A stretch of DNA of 22,891 nt from Firmicutes bacterium UBA1393 (GCA_002305255.1 DBQN01000011.1:12658-35548); one strand, 5' to 3'. Counted from the stretch's first letter, positions 7,248-15,509 are shown. Notes: generated from the sequence alone by a model not told the origin. A program made the numbers and translations.

Positions 7248-9065
7248 CTACCTGTTGAAAAACGACTCCATCTCTTCCACAGTGCTCTCGAATACTCCAA
7301 GAGCCCGCAGCACTGGGTCGGCGGTGGTCATGTCGACGCCTGCCTTCTTGAGCAGATCAAGCGGATAGGCGCTGCCGCCGCCCTTCAGGAACTCGATGTA
7401 TCTCTGTCTCGCAGGTTCGCCCTCAGTGAGCAGGGCGTCAGCAATGGCAACAGCCGACGCGAAGCCGGTCGCATACTGGTAGACGTAGAACGCGGTGTAG
7501 AAGTGTGGTATCCTGGCCCACTCCAGCGCGATCTCGTCGTCCAGCACCATCTCGGGGCCGAAGTAGTCACCATTGAGACTGCGGTACATCTCCCCGAGCA
7601 CTTGAGGTGTGAGGGCCTGCCCCTCCTCATGCATCTTGTGGGCGTTCCGCTCGAACTCTGCGAACATCGTCTGCCGGAACATGGTGCCCCTGAACGACTC
7701 GAGGAAGTGATTGAGCAGGTAGAGCTTGCGCATGGGGTCGTCCACCACGCCCAGCAAGTACTTCAAGAGCAGAACCTCATTGACTGTGGATGCCACCTCG
7801 GCAAGGAAGATGGGGTACTCGCCGTACACGTAGGGTTGGGTGCTCCATGAATAATGCGAGTGCATCGCATGGCCCATCTCATGTGCGAGGGTGAACATGT
7901 TGTCAAGCGTGTCGTTCCAGTTGAGCAGCACGTAGGGATGGGTCCCGTACACGCCCCACGAGTACGCGCCCGCCGTCTTGCCACGGCTCTCAACAACGTC
8001 GACCCAGCCGTCCTCCATGCCCTTCGCCATGATATCGACATAGTCGGATCCAAGGGGTGATAGCCCTCTGATCACAACCGACCTGGCCTCTTCGTAGCTC
8101 ACTTTCCACTCCACTGCGGGCACGATAGGGGTGTACACATCATACATGTGCAGCTCGTCGACGCCCAGGGCGCGCTTACGCAATGCAACGTACCTGTGCA
8201 TCGAGGGCATGCGGCGTCGGATGGCTTCAACAAGATTGTCGTACACGGCGACGGGAATGTTGAACTGGTCCAGGGAGGAAGTGACCGAATCCGGGTAGCT
8301 ATGCACCCTGGCATTGAACGTGTCGTGCTTCACTGACGCGCTATAGGTGGCGGCGATGGTGTTGATCAGCGACCGGTACGAGGAGTAGAGCGCCTCGAAG
8401 GCTTCCTTCCTCACTCTGCGGTCTCTGCTCTCCATCAGGGAGAGGTAGCGTCCTTTGGTTACCTCCACGGTGTTCCCGTGCTCATCGATGATGGACGGGA
8501 ACTTGATGTCGGCATTGTTGAGCATCGTAAACACCGCGCCGACGCTCTGCCCTACCTCGGCTGCCTGAGCCACGATTCGTTCTTCGGCAACAGAGAGTGT
8601 GTGCGCCCTGCGCCTGGTGATGTCGTCCAAGAAGTGCCTGTACAGATCCAGCTCAGGCATGTCGCTGAAGAATCTGTCTAGCACCTCTGGCGCGATGCTC
8701 AAGACCTCTGGCGCGATGAAGGAAGCTGCGGCCTGGGCCTGCACTGCGAGGCTGGCAGCCCTGTCGCTCATAGCCTGATACTTAGGGTTGGCGTTGTCTT
8801 CGTCACGCCGCATCCTGCTGTACACGTAGAGTCTCTCGATGCGGTGTGCCACGCTGTCGCGGAGCGAAAGGGCCTTATACAGGTTTGCAGCGCTGCTACC
8901 CAGCGTGCCGGCCATCGCAGCCAGCTTGGGGATCTCCGCCGAGCTGAGCGACATATCGGCCTCCCAGTCATGGTCAGAACCGTAGATGTGCTCTAGTCTC
9001 CACTTCAGTTCGTCAGGAACATCTGCGCGGTTCGGCAATGCCGATGGAGCCTTGGCTTCCGACAC
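7248..9065 (-). CDS. pepF: Oligoendopeptidase F (M3B family)
   Basis: This cytoplasmic zinc metallopeptidase cuts short oligopeptides, feeding amino-acid use together with PepT further down the run. It has 605 residues, the normal length. The zinc motif is HEMGH (395-399) within FTLAHEMGHAMHS, and the third ligand is likely E423 in LAEVASTVNE. The helical N-terminal part (residues 1-200) and the late segment with HFYTAFYVYQYATGF are typical of PepF. The start is GTG 9065, with AGGGAGGT 7 bases upstream. A 7-residue tandem repeat (IAPEVLS-IAPEVLD, 117-130) is a local oddity. It follows the MATE gene by 60 bp and may be co-transcribed with it. Confidence 0.95.
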   Translation of the reverse strand: MSEAKAPSALPNRADVPDELKWRLEHIYGSDHDWEADMSLSSAEIPKLAAMAGTLGSSAANLYKALSLRDSVAHRIERLYVYSRMRRDEDNANPKYQAMSDRAASLAVQAQAAASFIAPEVLSIAPEVLDRFFSDMPELDLYRHFLDDITRRRAHTLSVAEERIVAQAAEVGQSVGAVFTMLNNADIKFPSIIDEHGNTVEVTKGRYLSLMESRDRRVRKEAFEALYSSYRSLINTIAATYSASVKHDTFNARVHSYPDSVTSSLDQFNIPVAVYDNLVEAIRRRMPSMHRYVALRKRALGVDELHMYDVYTPIVPAVEWKVSYEEARSVVIRGLSPLGSDYVDIMAKGMEDGWVDVVESRGKTAGAYSWGVYGTHPYVLLNWNDTLDNMFTLAHEMGHAMHSHYSWSTQPYVYGEYPIFLAEVASTVNEVLLLKYLLGVVDDPMRKLYLLNHFLESFRGTMFRQTMFAEFERNAHKMHEEGQALTPQVLGEMYRSLNGDYFGPEMVLDDEIALEWARIPHFYTAFYVYQYATGFASAVAIADALLTEGEPARQRYIEFLKGGGSAYPLDLLKKAGVDMTTADPVLRALGVFESTVEEMESFFNR

Positions 9066-9125
9066 AATCCCTACCTCCCTGTTCGCTCAGGATCCGGTTT
9101 CGCACCGGTCAGTTCTGCGCAAGCC

Positions 9126-10520
9126 TCATGCTGTGATATCGGGGTCAGCGGCGGGTACGCTCTGGACAAGACGGCGCCCCTTCCACCGTCCGCTGCGATA
9201 GTAGGCATAGGTGGCGGCGAAAGCGGCGATCGGGCTTGCCGCCATTCCCATCCACACCCCGGTTACACCCAGTGAGGTCGAAGCCAGTATACGCACGAGG
9301 GGCACCCGCACGAGCCACAGCGCGAACACTGTCGTGAACAGAGTCGCAACCGTGTCGCCGGCTCCGCGGAGTACTCCCGTCATGGTGAAGTTGGCCGCAA
9401 AGGGTATCCACGCAAGGCTCAGCCACTTGAGGTAGTCGGCGCCTGCAGCTAGCACGGCGGCATCACTAGTGAACATCGAGAGCAATGTGCGCGGAATGAG
9501 CTGAGCTGCCAACATGGCTGCGCCGGATATTGAGCATGACAGAATCAACGCCCACTTGACTATCTCCGGCACCCGTTCCTGCTTGGCGGCGCCAATGTTC
9601 TGCCCCACCAGGGCAGTCACTGCAAGGCTAACGCTCATGGAGGGCATGAATGCAAACTGCTCAATCCTTGACCCGGATCCGGAGCCCGCTACCGCCACGC
9701 TTCCGAACGAGTTCACCGTGGACATAACCAGCATCATACCCAGTGACACCAGCATCTGCTGAGCACCTGCCGGCAAACCTATCCTCACGGTGAGCGAGGT
9801 GAGCTTGGCATCAAACTTGACAAGGTCGCGCCAGCTGTTCGCCACACCGAGCCGCCGGACCATGTGGATCACTGCGAACACTGCCGACAGGACCTGACTG
9901 AATACGGTGGCCCATGCAGCGCCGGCGACACCCATCGGAGGGAAGGGCCACACCCCGAAGATCATGAGGGGGTCCAGTACGATGTTGGTGATTGTGGCAA
10001 TGGCAAGGAACGTCACAGGCGAGCGCGAGTCGCCGAGTCCCCGCAGTATAGAGCTGCACACGTTGTACACGAATGTTGGTAGCAGGCCGAGCATGTAGAT
10101 GCCCAGGTATACGGCTGCCTCTTCGATTATGTCAGCGGGCGCCTTGAGCAGGCGCAACATCGGCCAGCGCACCATGTAGCCGATAATGGCCAGCACCACG
10201 CCTGCAGCCGTCAGCACAGTCATCGCATTTGCGATGGTGGCCTTGAGCTGCTGGTCATCTCTGGCTCCGTAGTACTGTGATACCAGAGCCGTAGTAGCGA
10301 TGGTCAAGCCGGTCACCAACGCCACCAGTGCAAAGATGATAGGGAACCCAACCGACACCGCCGCCAGTGAGTTGGGCCCCAGAAATCGACCCACCCAGAT
10401 GCTATCCACCGTGTTGTATGCTGCCTGCAGGGCGTTTCCAATGAGCATAGGTGTGGCGAAACTGATCAGATGACGAGGTATGCTGCCTGTGGTAAAATCC
10501 CGCGCCGACTTGGTGTCCAT
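9126..10520 (-). CDS. MATE family efflux transporter
   Basis: This 464-residue inner-membrane antiporter probably expels drugs or organic cations using Na+ or H+. The family hallmark is clear: PRHLISFATPMLIGNALQAA (15-34), the line IWVGRFLGPNSLAAVSVGFP, and the repeated LRGLGDSR / LRGAGDT motifs that mark the two halves. About 12 hydrophobic helices can be drawn in two six-helix bundles. The start is ATG 10520; the only ribosome site, AAGGAG, is about 13 bases upstream, which is long and suggests modest translation. It lies 34 bp after the Na/Pi carrier gene and 60 bp before pepF, so it is probably part of the same transcript. The substrate cannot be inferred. Confidence 0.92.
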   Translation of the reverse strand: MDTKSARDFTTGSIPRHLISFATPMLIGNALQAAYNTVDSIWVGRFLGPNSLAAVSVGFPIIFALVALVTGLTIATTALVSQYYGARDDQQLKATIANAMTVLTAAGVVLAIIGYMVRWPMLRLLKAPADIIEEAAVYLGIYMLGLLPTFVYNVCSSILRGLGDSRSPVTFLAIATITNIVLDPLMIFGVWPFPPMGVAGAAWATVFSQVLSAVFAVIHMVRRLGVANSWRDLVKFDAKLTSLTVRIGLPAGAQQMLVSLGMMLVMSTVNSFGSVAVAGSGSGSRIEQFAFMPSMSVSLAVTALVGQNIGAAKQERVPEIVKWALILSCSISGAAMLAAQLIPRTLLSMFTSDAAVLAAGADYLKWLSLAWIPFAANFTMTGVLRGAGDTVATLFTTVFALWLVRVPLVRILASTSLGVTGVWMGMAASPIAAFAATYAYYRSGRWKGRRLVQSVPAADPDITA

Positions 10521-10554
10521 TGACGTCTAGGTTCTCCTTCCAGAAACTGCCTTG

Positions 10555-12201
10555 CTATCTGCCCAGGCTGGGCGTCTTCGTGCCTATCACAGCGTCGGCC
10601 AGATTGACGGCCAGATCGCCCACGCGCTCGAGGGTGTTCATGACCTCAACGAATATCACCCCTGCGCGAGGCACGCACACTCCCTCATTGAGCCTTCTGA
10701 TGTGGTTTGTCCTGAGCATTTCCGTCAGGTCGTCGAGGCCCGGATGTAGATTATACACCTTCTCAGCCGCCGCGTGGTCTTCCTCGGCCAGTGCGATGGT
10801 GCCGGACTCCACCATAGATCCTGCAACGTCAAACACATGCCTGATCTCGTCAATGGCCTCTTCTGACACGGGAACCTTGTTCTCGGCGCGGTCACGGGCA
10901 TATCTCATGAGCTGCTCGGAGCAGTCTGCAATGCGCTCCACGTCGCCGGCGGCATGCATCAGCCTCACCAGTGTGTTGGATTGCGGTGTCGTGAGCCTCG
11001 TCCCGGCCACCAGGTGGGAGCAGTAAAGCACTATCTCGCGGCTTACATTATCTACTATATCCTCCATCGCTGCGATCTGTCGCTCCAGCGATTCTGAGTA
11101 CGCCTCCGTCAACGCCCTCCGGGCAACCGACAGCATCTTTGCTGCTGTGCCGGCCACACGCTCGAGCTCCTTACGGGCCAGGCCAAGCGCGACACCGGGA
11201 GTTCCCAGCACGTGACTGTCAAGGTACTTCGGGGCCGCCTCAAGAGCGGTGTCGACGCCCGGAACGAGTCGGACAGCCAACTTCTCGAGCAGACCGGGGC
11301 CCGGCAGCCACACGAGGGTAGTGAGCACGTTGAACAGCGTGTGAGCGTTGGCTATCTGACGCTGGATCCCGGCTCCCACCGACAGGGCGTGTACGCCCCA
11401 GGTGAACGGCCTCAGGAGGATCGTGAATATGAGCGTACCGAAGACATTGAAGAGCAGATGCACGACGGCCGTGCGTCGGGCCGTACGGCTTGTGCCTATG
11501 GAGGCCAGTATCGCGGTTATGCATGTGCCTATGTTATCGCCAAAGAGGATTGGGACTGCGACCTCAAGCGTAATCACGTCTGGCGACGCTATTGCGACTG
11601 CCATCAGGATGCCCACCGTGGCCGAGCTGCTCTGGATTATGACGGTCATGACCAGCCCCACCAGCACACCTAGGAAGGGATTACCTGCGAAGGCGTGCAT
11701 GGCTCTGGCGAAGCCCGGGTTCTCACGAAGCGGCACAACAGCTTCGCTCATCACCGAAAGGCCGAGGAACAACAGCCCGAACCCCAGAACCACCTCGCCC
11801 GCGCTTCGCCAGGTTCTTCGCCGCGACACGAGGATGAGCAGAAAGCCGGCGCCGATGGCAGGCAGAGCATACTGCGAAAGATCGAACGCAATGAGCTGTG
11901 CGGTCATGGTGGTGCCAATGTTGGCTCCCATAATCACTCCGATGGCCTGACGCAAGGTCATCAGGCCGGCGTTAACGAATCCGACCAGCATCACACTGGT
12001 GGCGCTGCTGCTCTGTATGACAGCGGTTACGATGGCGCCGACCAGGATCCCCCGGATCTGAGTGGACGTGAGGACCGCTAGGATGCTCTTGATCCTGTCG
12101 CCCGCGGCCCGCCGCAGCCCCTCGCCGAGCAGCGTCATGCCGTACAGGAATAGGCCGAGCCCGCCCACCAGGCCGAACACCATGTCCCTCGCCAATGCCA
12201 T
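10555..12201 (-). CDS. Na/Pi cotransporter family protein with PhoU-like C-terminal domain
   Basis: This 548-residue membrane protein belongs to the SLC34-like Na+/phosphate family (NptA/YjbB type). Each inverted repeat carries the signature QSSSAT (63-68 and 190-195), and MGANIGTTMT (91-100) and FGDNIGTCITA (220-230) flank the transport site. Residues about 340-548 are helical and resemble PhoU (MEDIVDNVSREI, MHAAGDVERIADCSEQL, VMNTLERVGDLAVNLAD). Bacterial members may import or export phosphate; the direction is not evident. I chose ATG 12201 because it overlaps the HD-GYP stop as ATGA, implying coupling. An alternative ATG at 12183 has AGGG upstream. The frame up to 12339 is a shadow of the HD-GYP gene. 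Confidence 0.92.
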   Translation of the reverse strand: MALARDMVFGLVGGLGLFLYGMTLLGEGLRRAAGDRIKSILAVLTSTQIRGILVGAIVTAVIQSSSATSVMLVGFVNAGLMTLRQAIGVIMGANIGTTMTAQLIAFDLSQYALPAIGAGFLLILVSRRRTWRSAGEVVLGFGLLFLGLSVMSEAVVPLRENPGFARAMHAFAGNPFLGVLVGLVMTVIIQSSSATVGILMAVAIASPDVITLEVAVPILFGDNIGTCITAILASIGTSRTARRTAVVHLLFNVFGTLIFTILLRPFTWGVHALSVGAGIQRQIANAHTLFNVLTTLVWLPGPGLLEKLAVRLVPGVDTALEAAPKYLDSHVLGTPGVALGLARKELERVAGTAAKMLSVARRALTEAYSESLERQIAAMEDIVDNVSREIVLYCSHLVAGTRLTTPQSNTLVRLMHAAGDVERIADCSEQLMRYARDRAENKVPVSEEAIDEIRHVFDVAGSMVESGTIALAEEDHAAAEKVYNLHPGLDDLTEMLRTNHIRRLNEGVCVPRAGVIFVEVMNTLERVGDLAVNLADAVIGTKTPSLGR

Positions 12202-13451
12202 CACTCCAGAACCTGACGTATGAATACCTCGACAAGCCCGGGATCGAACTGCGTTCCCGCATTGCGTCTGAGTTCTGCTATGGCCTCTTCCTTGGATAGC
12301 CCCCGGCGGTACACTCGCTCGCTCGTCATTGCATCCCATGAATCACAGATGCACAGAACCCGGGCCCACAGAGAGATATCTTGACCGCGCTTCCCGAGGG
12401 GGTATCCTTTGCCATCGTACCTCTCATGATGCTCCAAGATGGCACGATAGTCGCGCTCGCTGTATATCTTGTCCATGCCTCTGATGAGCTCTGCGCCCCA
12501 CTGGGAGTGCATCTTAACCGAGTCGTATTCCGTAGGTGTAAGCGCCGAGGGCTTGGAGAGAATGCTGTCGGGAATGTTCACCTTGCCCAGGTCGTGAAGG
12601 AGGGCTACGTATTCCAGACGCTCGATATCATTCCTCGACATGTGGCACTTCTCAGCCAGGCTTCGGGCCAGTTGAGCGACGCGCTCGGAATGGCCGGCCG
12701 TGTAGTGATCCTTAGAGTCGATAATGCGGGCAAGAGCCAGGTTGATCTGCTCCGCGTTCTCCTTCTGCACCATGGCCCTCTGACTGAAGTGCTTGTTGTA
12801 GATGAAGAAGGCCTGGGCGAGCACAAACGATAGCGTTCCGCCCAGCTCGTACATGGCCGCGCCCATCATGCCCATGACCACCGACGGGAGCGTCGAGTAC
12901 ACAGAGCCGAACACAATGGAAGGCTCAATCCTCAGCCTGAACTGTGGCCGCGAAAGCATGATCTGGATGTTCACGATAAGGCCCGAAGTGATAACCCACG
13001 TGGCCCCCGCCATAGTCGCGGCCAGTGTAAACCAGATGCTGGATAGCGTCGGGTCCTTGCCAGGGCTTACAAGGTGGAACACGGCCGAGGCAGCCAGGGC
13101 ACTCAAGGCTGTGATCGCTCTGTTTCCGACGAACTTCAGAAGGGCAAGGGGCCGTGGGTTGTTCTCGTGCATTATGCGGTACTCCTGCAGGCTCATGCTG
13201 CCGATAGCAGCTACCAGGGCTGCGGAGCCGGCATCGTACTTCACCAACAACACCAACACTACAGGGAACACCATCACCACAACAGTGCTCCTAAGGTTGA
13301 TGACGGAGAGCGAGCACAACCACAACACGCCCACGCACACGATAGCGGTGGGGAGGGGCGTCTCCCATGGGCCGGAGATCGCGATGAGGGCGGCGGATGC
13401 TACGATGAGTGCGACTATGTATAGATTGTGCAGTAGGCGCATAGGGTGCAT
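12201..13451 (-). CDS. Membrane HD-GYP domain protein (predicted c-di-GMP phosphodiesterase)
   Basis: This 416-residue protein has an N-terminal membrane sensor domain with roughly 6 hydrophobic segments (10-28, 35-52, 56-72, 110-128, 140-165, 180-218), a short coiled linker (220-245) and a cytoplasmic HD-GYP domain. The metal and catalytic residues are intact: H254, HD at 286-287 with K290, H315, HH at 341-342, D346 followed by GKGYP (347-351), and D370. It should therefore hydrolyse c-di-GMP. The start ATG 13451 has GGGAGG 7 bases upstream; a longer GTG start at 13544 lacks any ribosome site. A 30-aa peptide gene ends 107 bp upstream, and the stop overlaps the Na/Pi carrier start. The signal sensed by the membrane part is unknown. 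Confidence 0.93.
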   Translation of the reverse strand: MHPMRLLHNLYIVALIVASAALIAISGPWETPLPTAIVCVGVLWLCSLSVINLRSTVVVMVFPVVLVLLVKYDAGSAALVAAIGSMSLQEYRIMHENNPRPLALLKFVGNRAITALSALAASAVFHLVSPGKDPTLSSIWFTLAATMAGATWVITSGLIVNIQIMLSRPQFRLRIEPSIVFGSVYSTLPSVVMGMMGAAMYELGGTLSFVLAQAFFIYNKHFSQRAMVQKENAEQINLALARIIDSKDHYTAGHSERVAQLARSLAEKCHMSRNDIERLEYVALLHDLGKVNIPDSILSKPSALTPTEYDSVKMHSQWGAELIRGMDKIYSERDYRAILEHHERYDGKGYPLGKRGQDISLWARVLCICDSWDAMTSERVYRRGLSKEEAIAELRRNAGTQFDPGLVEVFIRQVLE

Positions 13452-13558
13452 AATATACCCTCCCGTACATGCGGCATTGCATGCAACGTGTACGTCGATA
13501 ACAAAAGCTCCCGTCGCGGCGGTAAACGCAGAAGATAGAGTCACTCGTGCCTGCGTGG

Positions 13559-13651
13559 CTACTTCATGAGGAACGTGTCAGCAAACGCGACCACGGTCAT
13601 GAGCAGCGTGATAGCAGCAGCAACCAGCCCTACCAGCGTGAACTTCTTCAC
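13559..13651 (-). CDS. 30-aa secreted-type small peptide (unannotated short ORF)
   Basis: This short frame has a GTG start at 13651 and a near-ideal ribosome site, GGAGGT (13659-13664), exactly 7 bases upstream, which is the main reason to believe it. The product begins with two lysines (KKF), continues with a hydrophobic core of about 19 residues (LVGLVAAAITLLMTVVAFA) and ends DTFLMK. A-F-A at 22-24 is a good signal-peptidase site, so cleavage would release the hexapeptide DTFLMK; without cleavage it would be a single-span membrane peptide. It lies 95 bp after the stop of the unrecognised 220-aa protein and 107 bp before the HD-GYP gene on the same strand. A pheromone, a membrane regulator of the HD-GYP protein or a leader peptide are all possible. 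Confidence 0.6.
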   Translation of the reverse strand: MKKFTLVGLVAAAITLLMTVVAFADTFLMK

Positions 13652-13658
13652 TGGCGTC

Positions 13659-13664
13659 ACCTCC
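13659..13664 (-). promoter_or_regulatory. Strong ribosome binding site of the 30-aa peptide
   Basis: GGAGGT on the minus strand, inside GGGAGGTG, lies 7 bases before the GTG at 13651. It is among the strongest ribosome sites in the window and does not serve any other frame. Confidence 0.7.
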
Positions 13665-13736
13665 CTGATCTTGGTGGGGTACCAGGGGGCTCAGCTCAGC
13701 TCAAGCTCTCAGCTCGTGCTGCGACGGGAACGTTAC

Positions 13737-13758
13737 TAGGTGGATATTAGGTGGATAT
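13737..13758. repeat. Tandem 11-bp direct repeat over a stop codon
   Basis: TAGGTGGATAT occurs twice without a gap (13737-13747 and 13748-13758). The stop codon of the 220-aa protein (TAA at 13747-13749, minus strand) lies at the junction. It looks like a recent small duplication that shifted or rebuilt the end of the gene. Confidence 0.8.
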
Positions 13759-14409
13759 CAGTGGCTTCAGCACTATCTCAAATTGGCGGTTCAGTGCATG
13801 GAGGAGAGACCTCGCAACCGAGGTCGGCAGGTCCTCCTTGTGAAACGCTGCACCCACATAACGCTGCTTCTTGCCTGAAGACGAGTTCACCACTATCACC
13901 TCGGCGACTACTTTGTCACCGAGCAACTCGCACGCGGCTTGAAGGCGCAGGGCATCGCCAGTCATGAGCTGGATCGCATCTACAGTGGCATCCTTCACCA
14001 TCTCGCACACCTCGTCCTCCCCGGCGCGTCCGGTGGCGTTCCCCTGGAACGAATGACCGGAATGCTCGAGGACGACCCGGGCACACATCGCGCCCTTCGG
14101 TCCGTACTCCAAACCTACACTGGCCAGTACCGGCCTGCCGACTACTCCCGGGCTCCCACCTGACTCGGCCTGTTGCACCTGGGCGATGCTGACCTTACGG
14201 TAGTCGACTCTCTCGCCCACATCAAGCACGTATATCGTCTCAATGTCTTTCTTGAGACGCTTAATGCCGTCCTGGTCGAGACGCTGGTTCACCATGACAT
14301 GGATCTCGTCGCCGTCGGCAGTGTCAATGATCCTGGCCGTGACCACATTGGGCAGGAGGCGCAGGTGTTCCTCTGCTAAGGCGGCTCTCACCTCGTGGTC
14401 GTGATCCAT
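13747..14409 (-). CDS. Conserved-looking protein of unknown function, two domains
   Basis: I cannot name this 220-residue soluble protein. Residues 1-80 look like a small alpha/beta domain: helix (VRAALAEEHLRLL), strand VVTARIID, strand DEIHVMVNQ, helix IKRLKKDIETIYV, then VDYRKVSIAQV (68-78), which has the look of a conserved motif. After a glycine-rich linker (82-92), residues 95-215 form a second alpha/beta domain, with strands CARVVLEH, FQGNATGR, VVAEVIVVNSS and YVGAAFH and two helices. There is no signal peptide, membrane helix or obvious catalytic triad. The start ATG 14409 has GGGGGTGA upstream and a promoter can be drawn. It is followed by the 30-aa peptide and HD-GYP genes, so a role in that signalling is plausible but unproven. 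Confidence 0.8.
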   Translation of the reverse strand: MDHDHEVRAALAEEHLRLLPNVVTARIIDTADGDEIHVMVNQRLDQDGIKRLKKDIETIYVLDVGERVDYRKVSIAQVQQAESGGSPGVVGRPVLASVGLEYGPKGAMCARVVLEHSGHSFQGNATGRAGEDEVCEMVKDATVDAIQLMTGDALRLQAACELLGDKVVAEVIVVNSSSGKKQRYVGAAFHKEDLPTSVARSLLHALNRQFEIVLKPLIST

Positions 14410-14431
14410 CAGTTCACCCCCGAATGCAGCG

Positions 14432-14460
14432 GTTATAATCGGAGCTGTACCATAAAACAA
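14432..14460 (-). promoter_or_regulatory. Proposed promoter of the unknown protein-peptide-HD-GYP unit
   Basis: On the minus strand TTGTTT (14455-14460) is followed by exactly 17 bp and TATAAC (14432-14437, five of six). It lies about 22 bases before the ATG at 14409, giving a very short leader. It faces away from the plus-strand transporter gene. Confidence 0.5.
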
Positions 14461-14510
14461 GATTCTACTCGATAGTCCCAATCCCTTCTGCGTCGTGGCA
14501 GCGCCTGCTG

Positions 14511-14516
14511 TATAAT
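14511..14516 (+). promoter_or_regulatory. -10 box of the transporter-phosphatase operon
   Basis: A perfect TATAAT stands 36 bases before the DMT transporter ATG. No good -35 hexamer lies 16-19 bp upstream, so the promoter may need an activator. It is in a divergent intergenic region with the promoter at 14432-14460. Confidence 0.45.
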
Positions 14517-14552
14517 TGGCTATGATACTCGCCCGATGCACAAGGAGGAACT

Positions 14553-15509
14553 ATGATCAGGCCAACCGACGCACTTCGCTCATACGAAAGGCCCGCAGCG
14601 TTCATGGGGATCACGGCAGTGGCGGCCATGTGGGGGTTGTCCTTTGTGAGCACAAAGGTGCTCCTAAGAACGCTCAGCCCCGTTCAGGTTGCATTCATGC
14701 GCCACGTACTCGCGTCTGTGGCCACGCTGGCGGTGGCTCTGGTCACCAGGCAACCTCTAACCGTACGGCGCTCTGACGTCCCTGCGATGCTAGGTGCCGC
14801 GGTCGTAGGCATCCCGGTCTACTTCTACTTTGAAAACACCAGTCTCCTCTATGTATCAGCGGCAACGGCGTCTATGATAACAGCCGCCAACCCGGCGATA
14901 ACCGCCTCACTCGAGAGCCTTCTTCATCGCAAGCGCCTGCCCCTGGGCAGCTGGATCGGCATCCTCATCAGCGCCGCAGGCGTGGCACTCGTGGTGAGGA
15001 TGGGCGCCGTTCAGGCGGCCCAGATGGCTCTGACCACTGGTGGAGCGCTGGACATGCACACCTTCACGAAGGGCGCGGTAATGCTGCTTCTATCGGCCTC
15101 AGCCTGGTCGGTGTATACCATAGTCAACAGACCACTCATGGAGCGTTACAGCGTGATCACTGCCAACGCCTACCAGGTCACAGCTGCCACAGTGGTGCTA
15201 GGCCTCATGGCGGCGCTGCACCGTGGCTCGGTGCCATGGCGTGAGGTCTTCTCTGAGCCTGGGGTCATCCTCAACCTTGCCTATCTCGGAATACTCTGTT
15301 CGGCGGTGGCGTACGCCCTCTACCTGTTCGCCCTGAGGACCCTGGGATCCACGACTGCGTCGAGCTTCATCAACCTCATTCCCGTCTTCGGCGTGCTGGG
15401 AAGCGCTCTTATTCTGGGCGAGGCCATGTCGGCGGCTCAGCTCGTCGGAGGGATGGTCGTAGTGGGCGGGATCTTCCTGGTGGACTCCGCTCAGAGGAAA
15501 GCCCGATGA
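14553..15509 (+). CDS. EamA/DMT superfamily transporter
   Basis: This 318-residue membrane protein should export or import a small metabolite such as an amino acid or nucleobase. Two EamA repeats of about five helices each are visible. The first has AAMWGLSFVSTKVLLRTLSP (24-43), FMRHVLASVATL, and ENTSLLYVSAATASMITAANP (94-114). The second has LLLSASAWSVYTIVNRPLM, ALRTLGSTTASSFINLIPVF and ALILGEAMSAAQLVGG near the end. The ATG at 14553 has AAGGAGG 4 bases upstream. Its stop overlaps the HAD phosphatase start by 4 bp (ATGA), so the two are coupled and may handle a related phosphorylated metabolite; that is inference. Confidence 0.92.
   Translation: MIRPTDALRSYERPAAFMGITAVAAMWGLSFVSTKVLLRTLSPVQVAFMRHVLASVATLAVALVTRQPLTVRRSDVPAMLGAAVVGIPVYFYFENTSLLYVSAATASMITAANPAITASLESLLHRKRLPLGSWIGILISAAGVALVVRMGAVQAAQMALTTGGALDMHTFTKGAVMLLLSASAWSVYTIVNRPLMERYSVITANAYQVTAATVVLGLMAALHRGSVPWREVFSEPGVILNLAYLGILCSAVAYALYLFALRTLGSTTASSFINLIPVFGVLGSALILGEAMSAAQLVGGMVVVGGIFLVDSAQRKAR

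Noticed and set aside
12202..12339. 46-residue extension of the Na/Pi cotransporter
   Set aside because: It overlaps the conserved end of the HD-GYP domain in another frame and contains no membrane segment. The ATGA overlap at 12201 is a better start.
13452..13544. 31-residue extension of the HD-GYP protein from a GTG
   Set aside because: No ribosome site precedes that GTG, while GGGAGG lies 7 bases before the ATG at 13451.
13452..13558. c-di-GMP riboswitch upstream of the HD-GYP gene
   Set aside because: The GEMM core sequences are absent. A 10-bp TTGCATGCAA palindrome (13477-13486) and a distant ACGCAG/CTGCGT pair are all that is visible.
13690..13716. AGCTC-rich repeats before the 30-aa peptide as a terminator or riboswitch
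   Set aside because: The repeats are direct, not inverted, give no stable stem with a T-run and match no riboswitch core I know.
14410..14541. 44-residue extension of the 220-aa protein
   Set aside because: It would run through the proposed promoter and the divergent region; GGGGGTGA supports the ATG at 14409.
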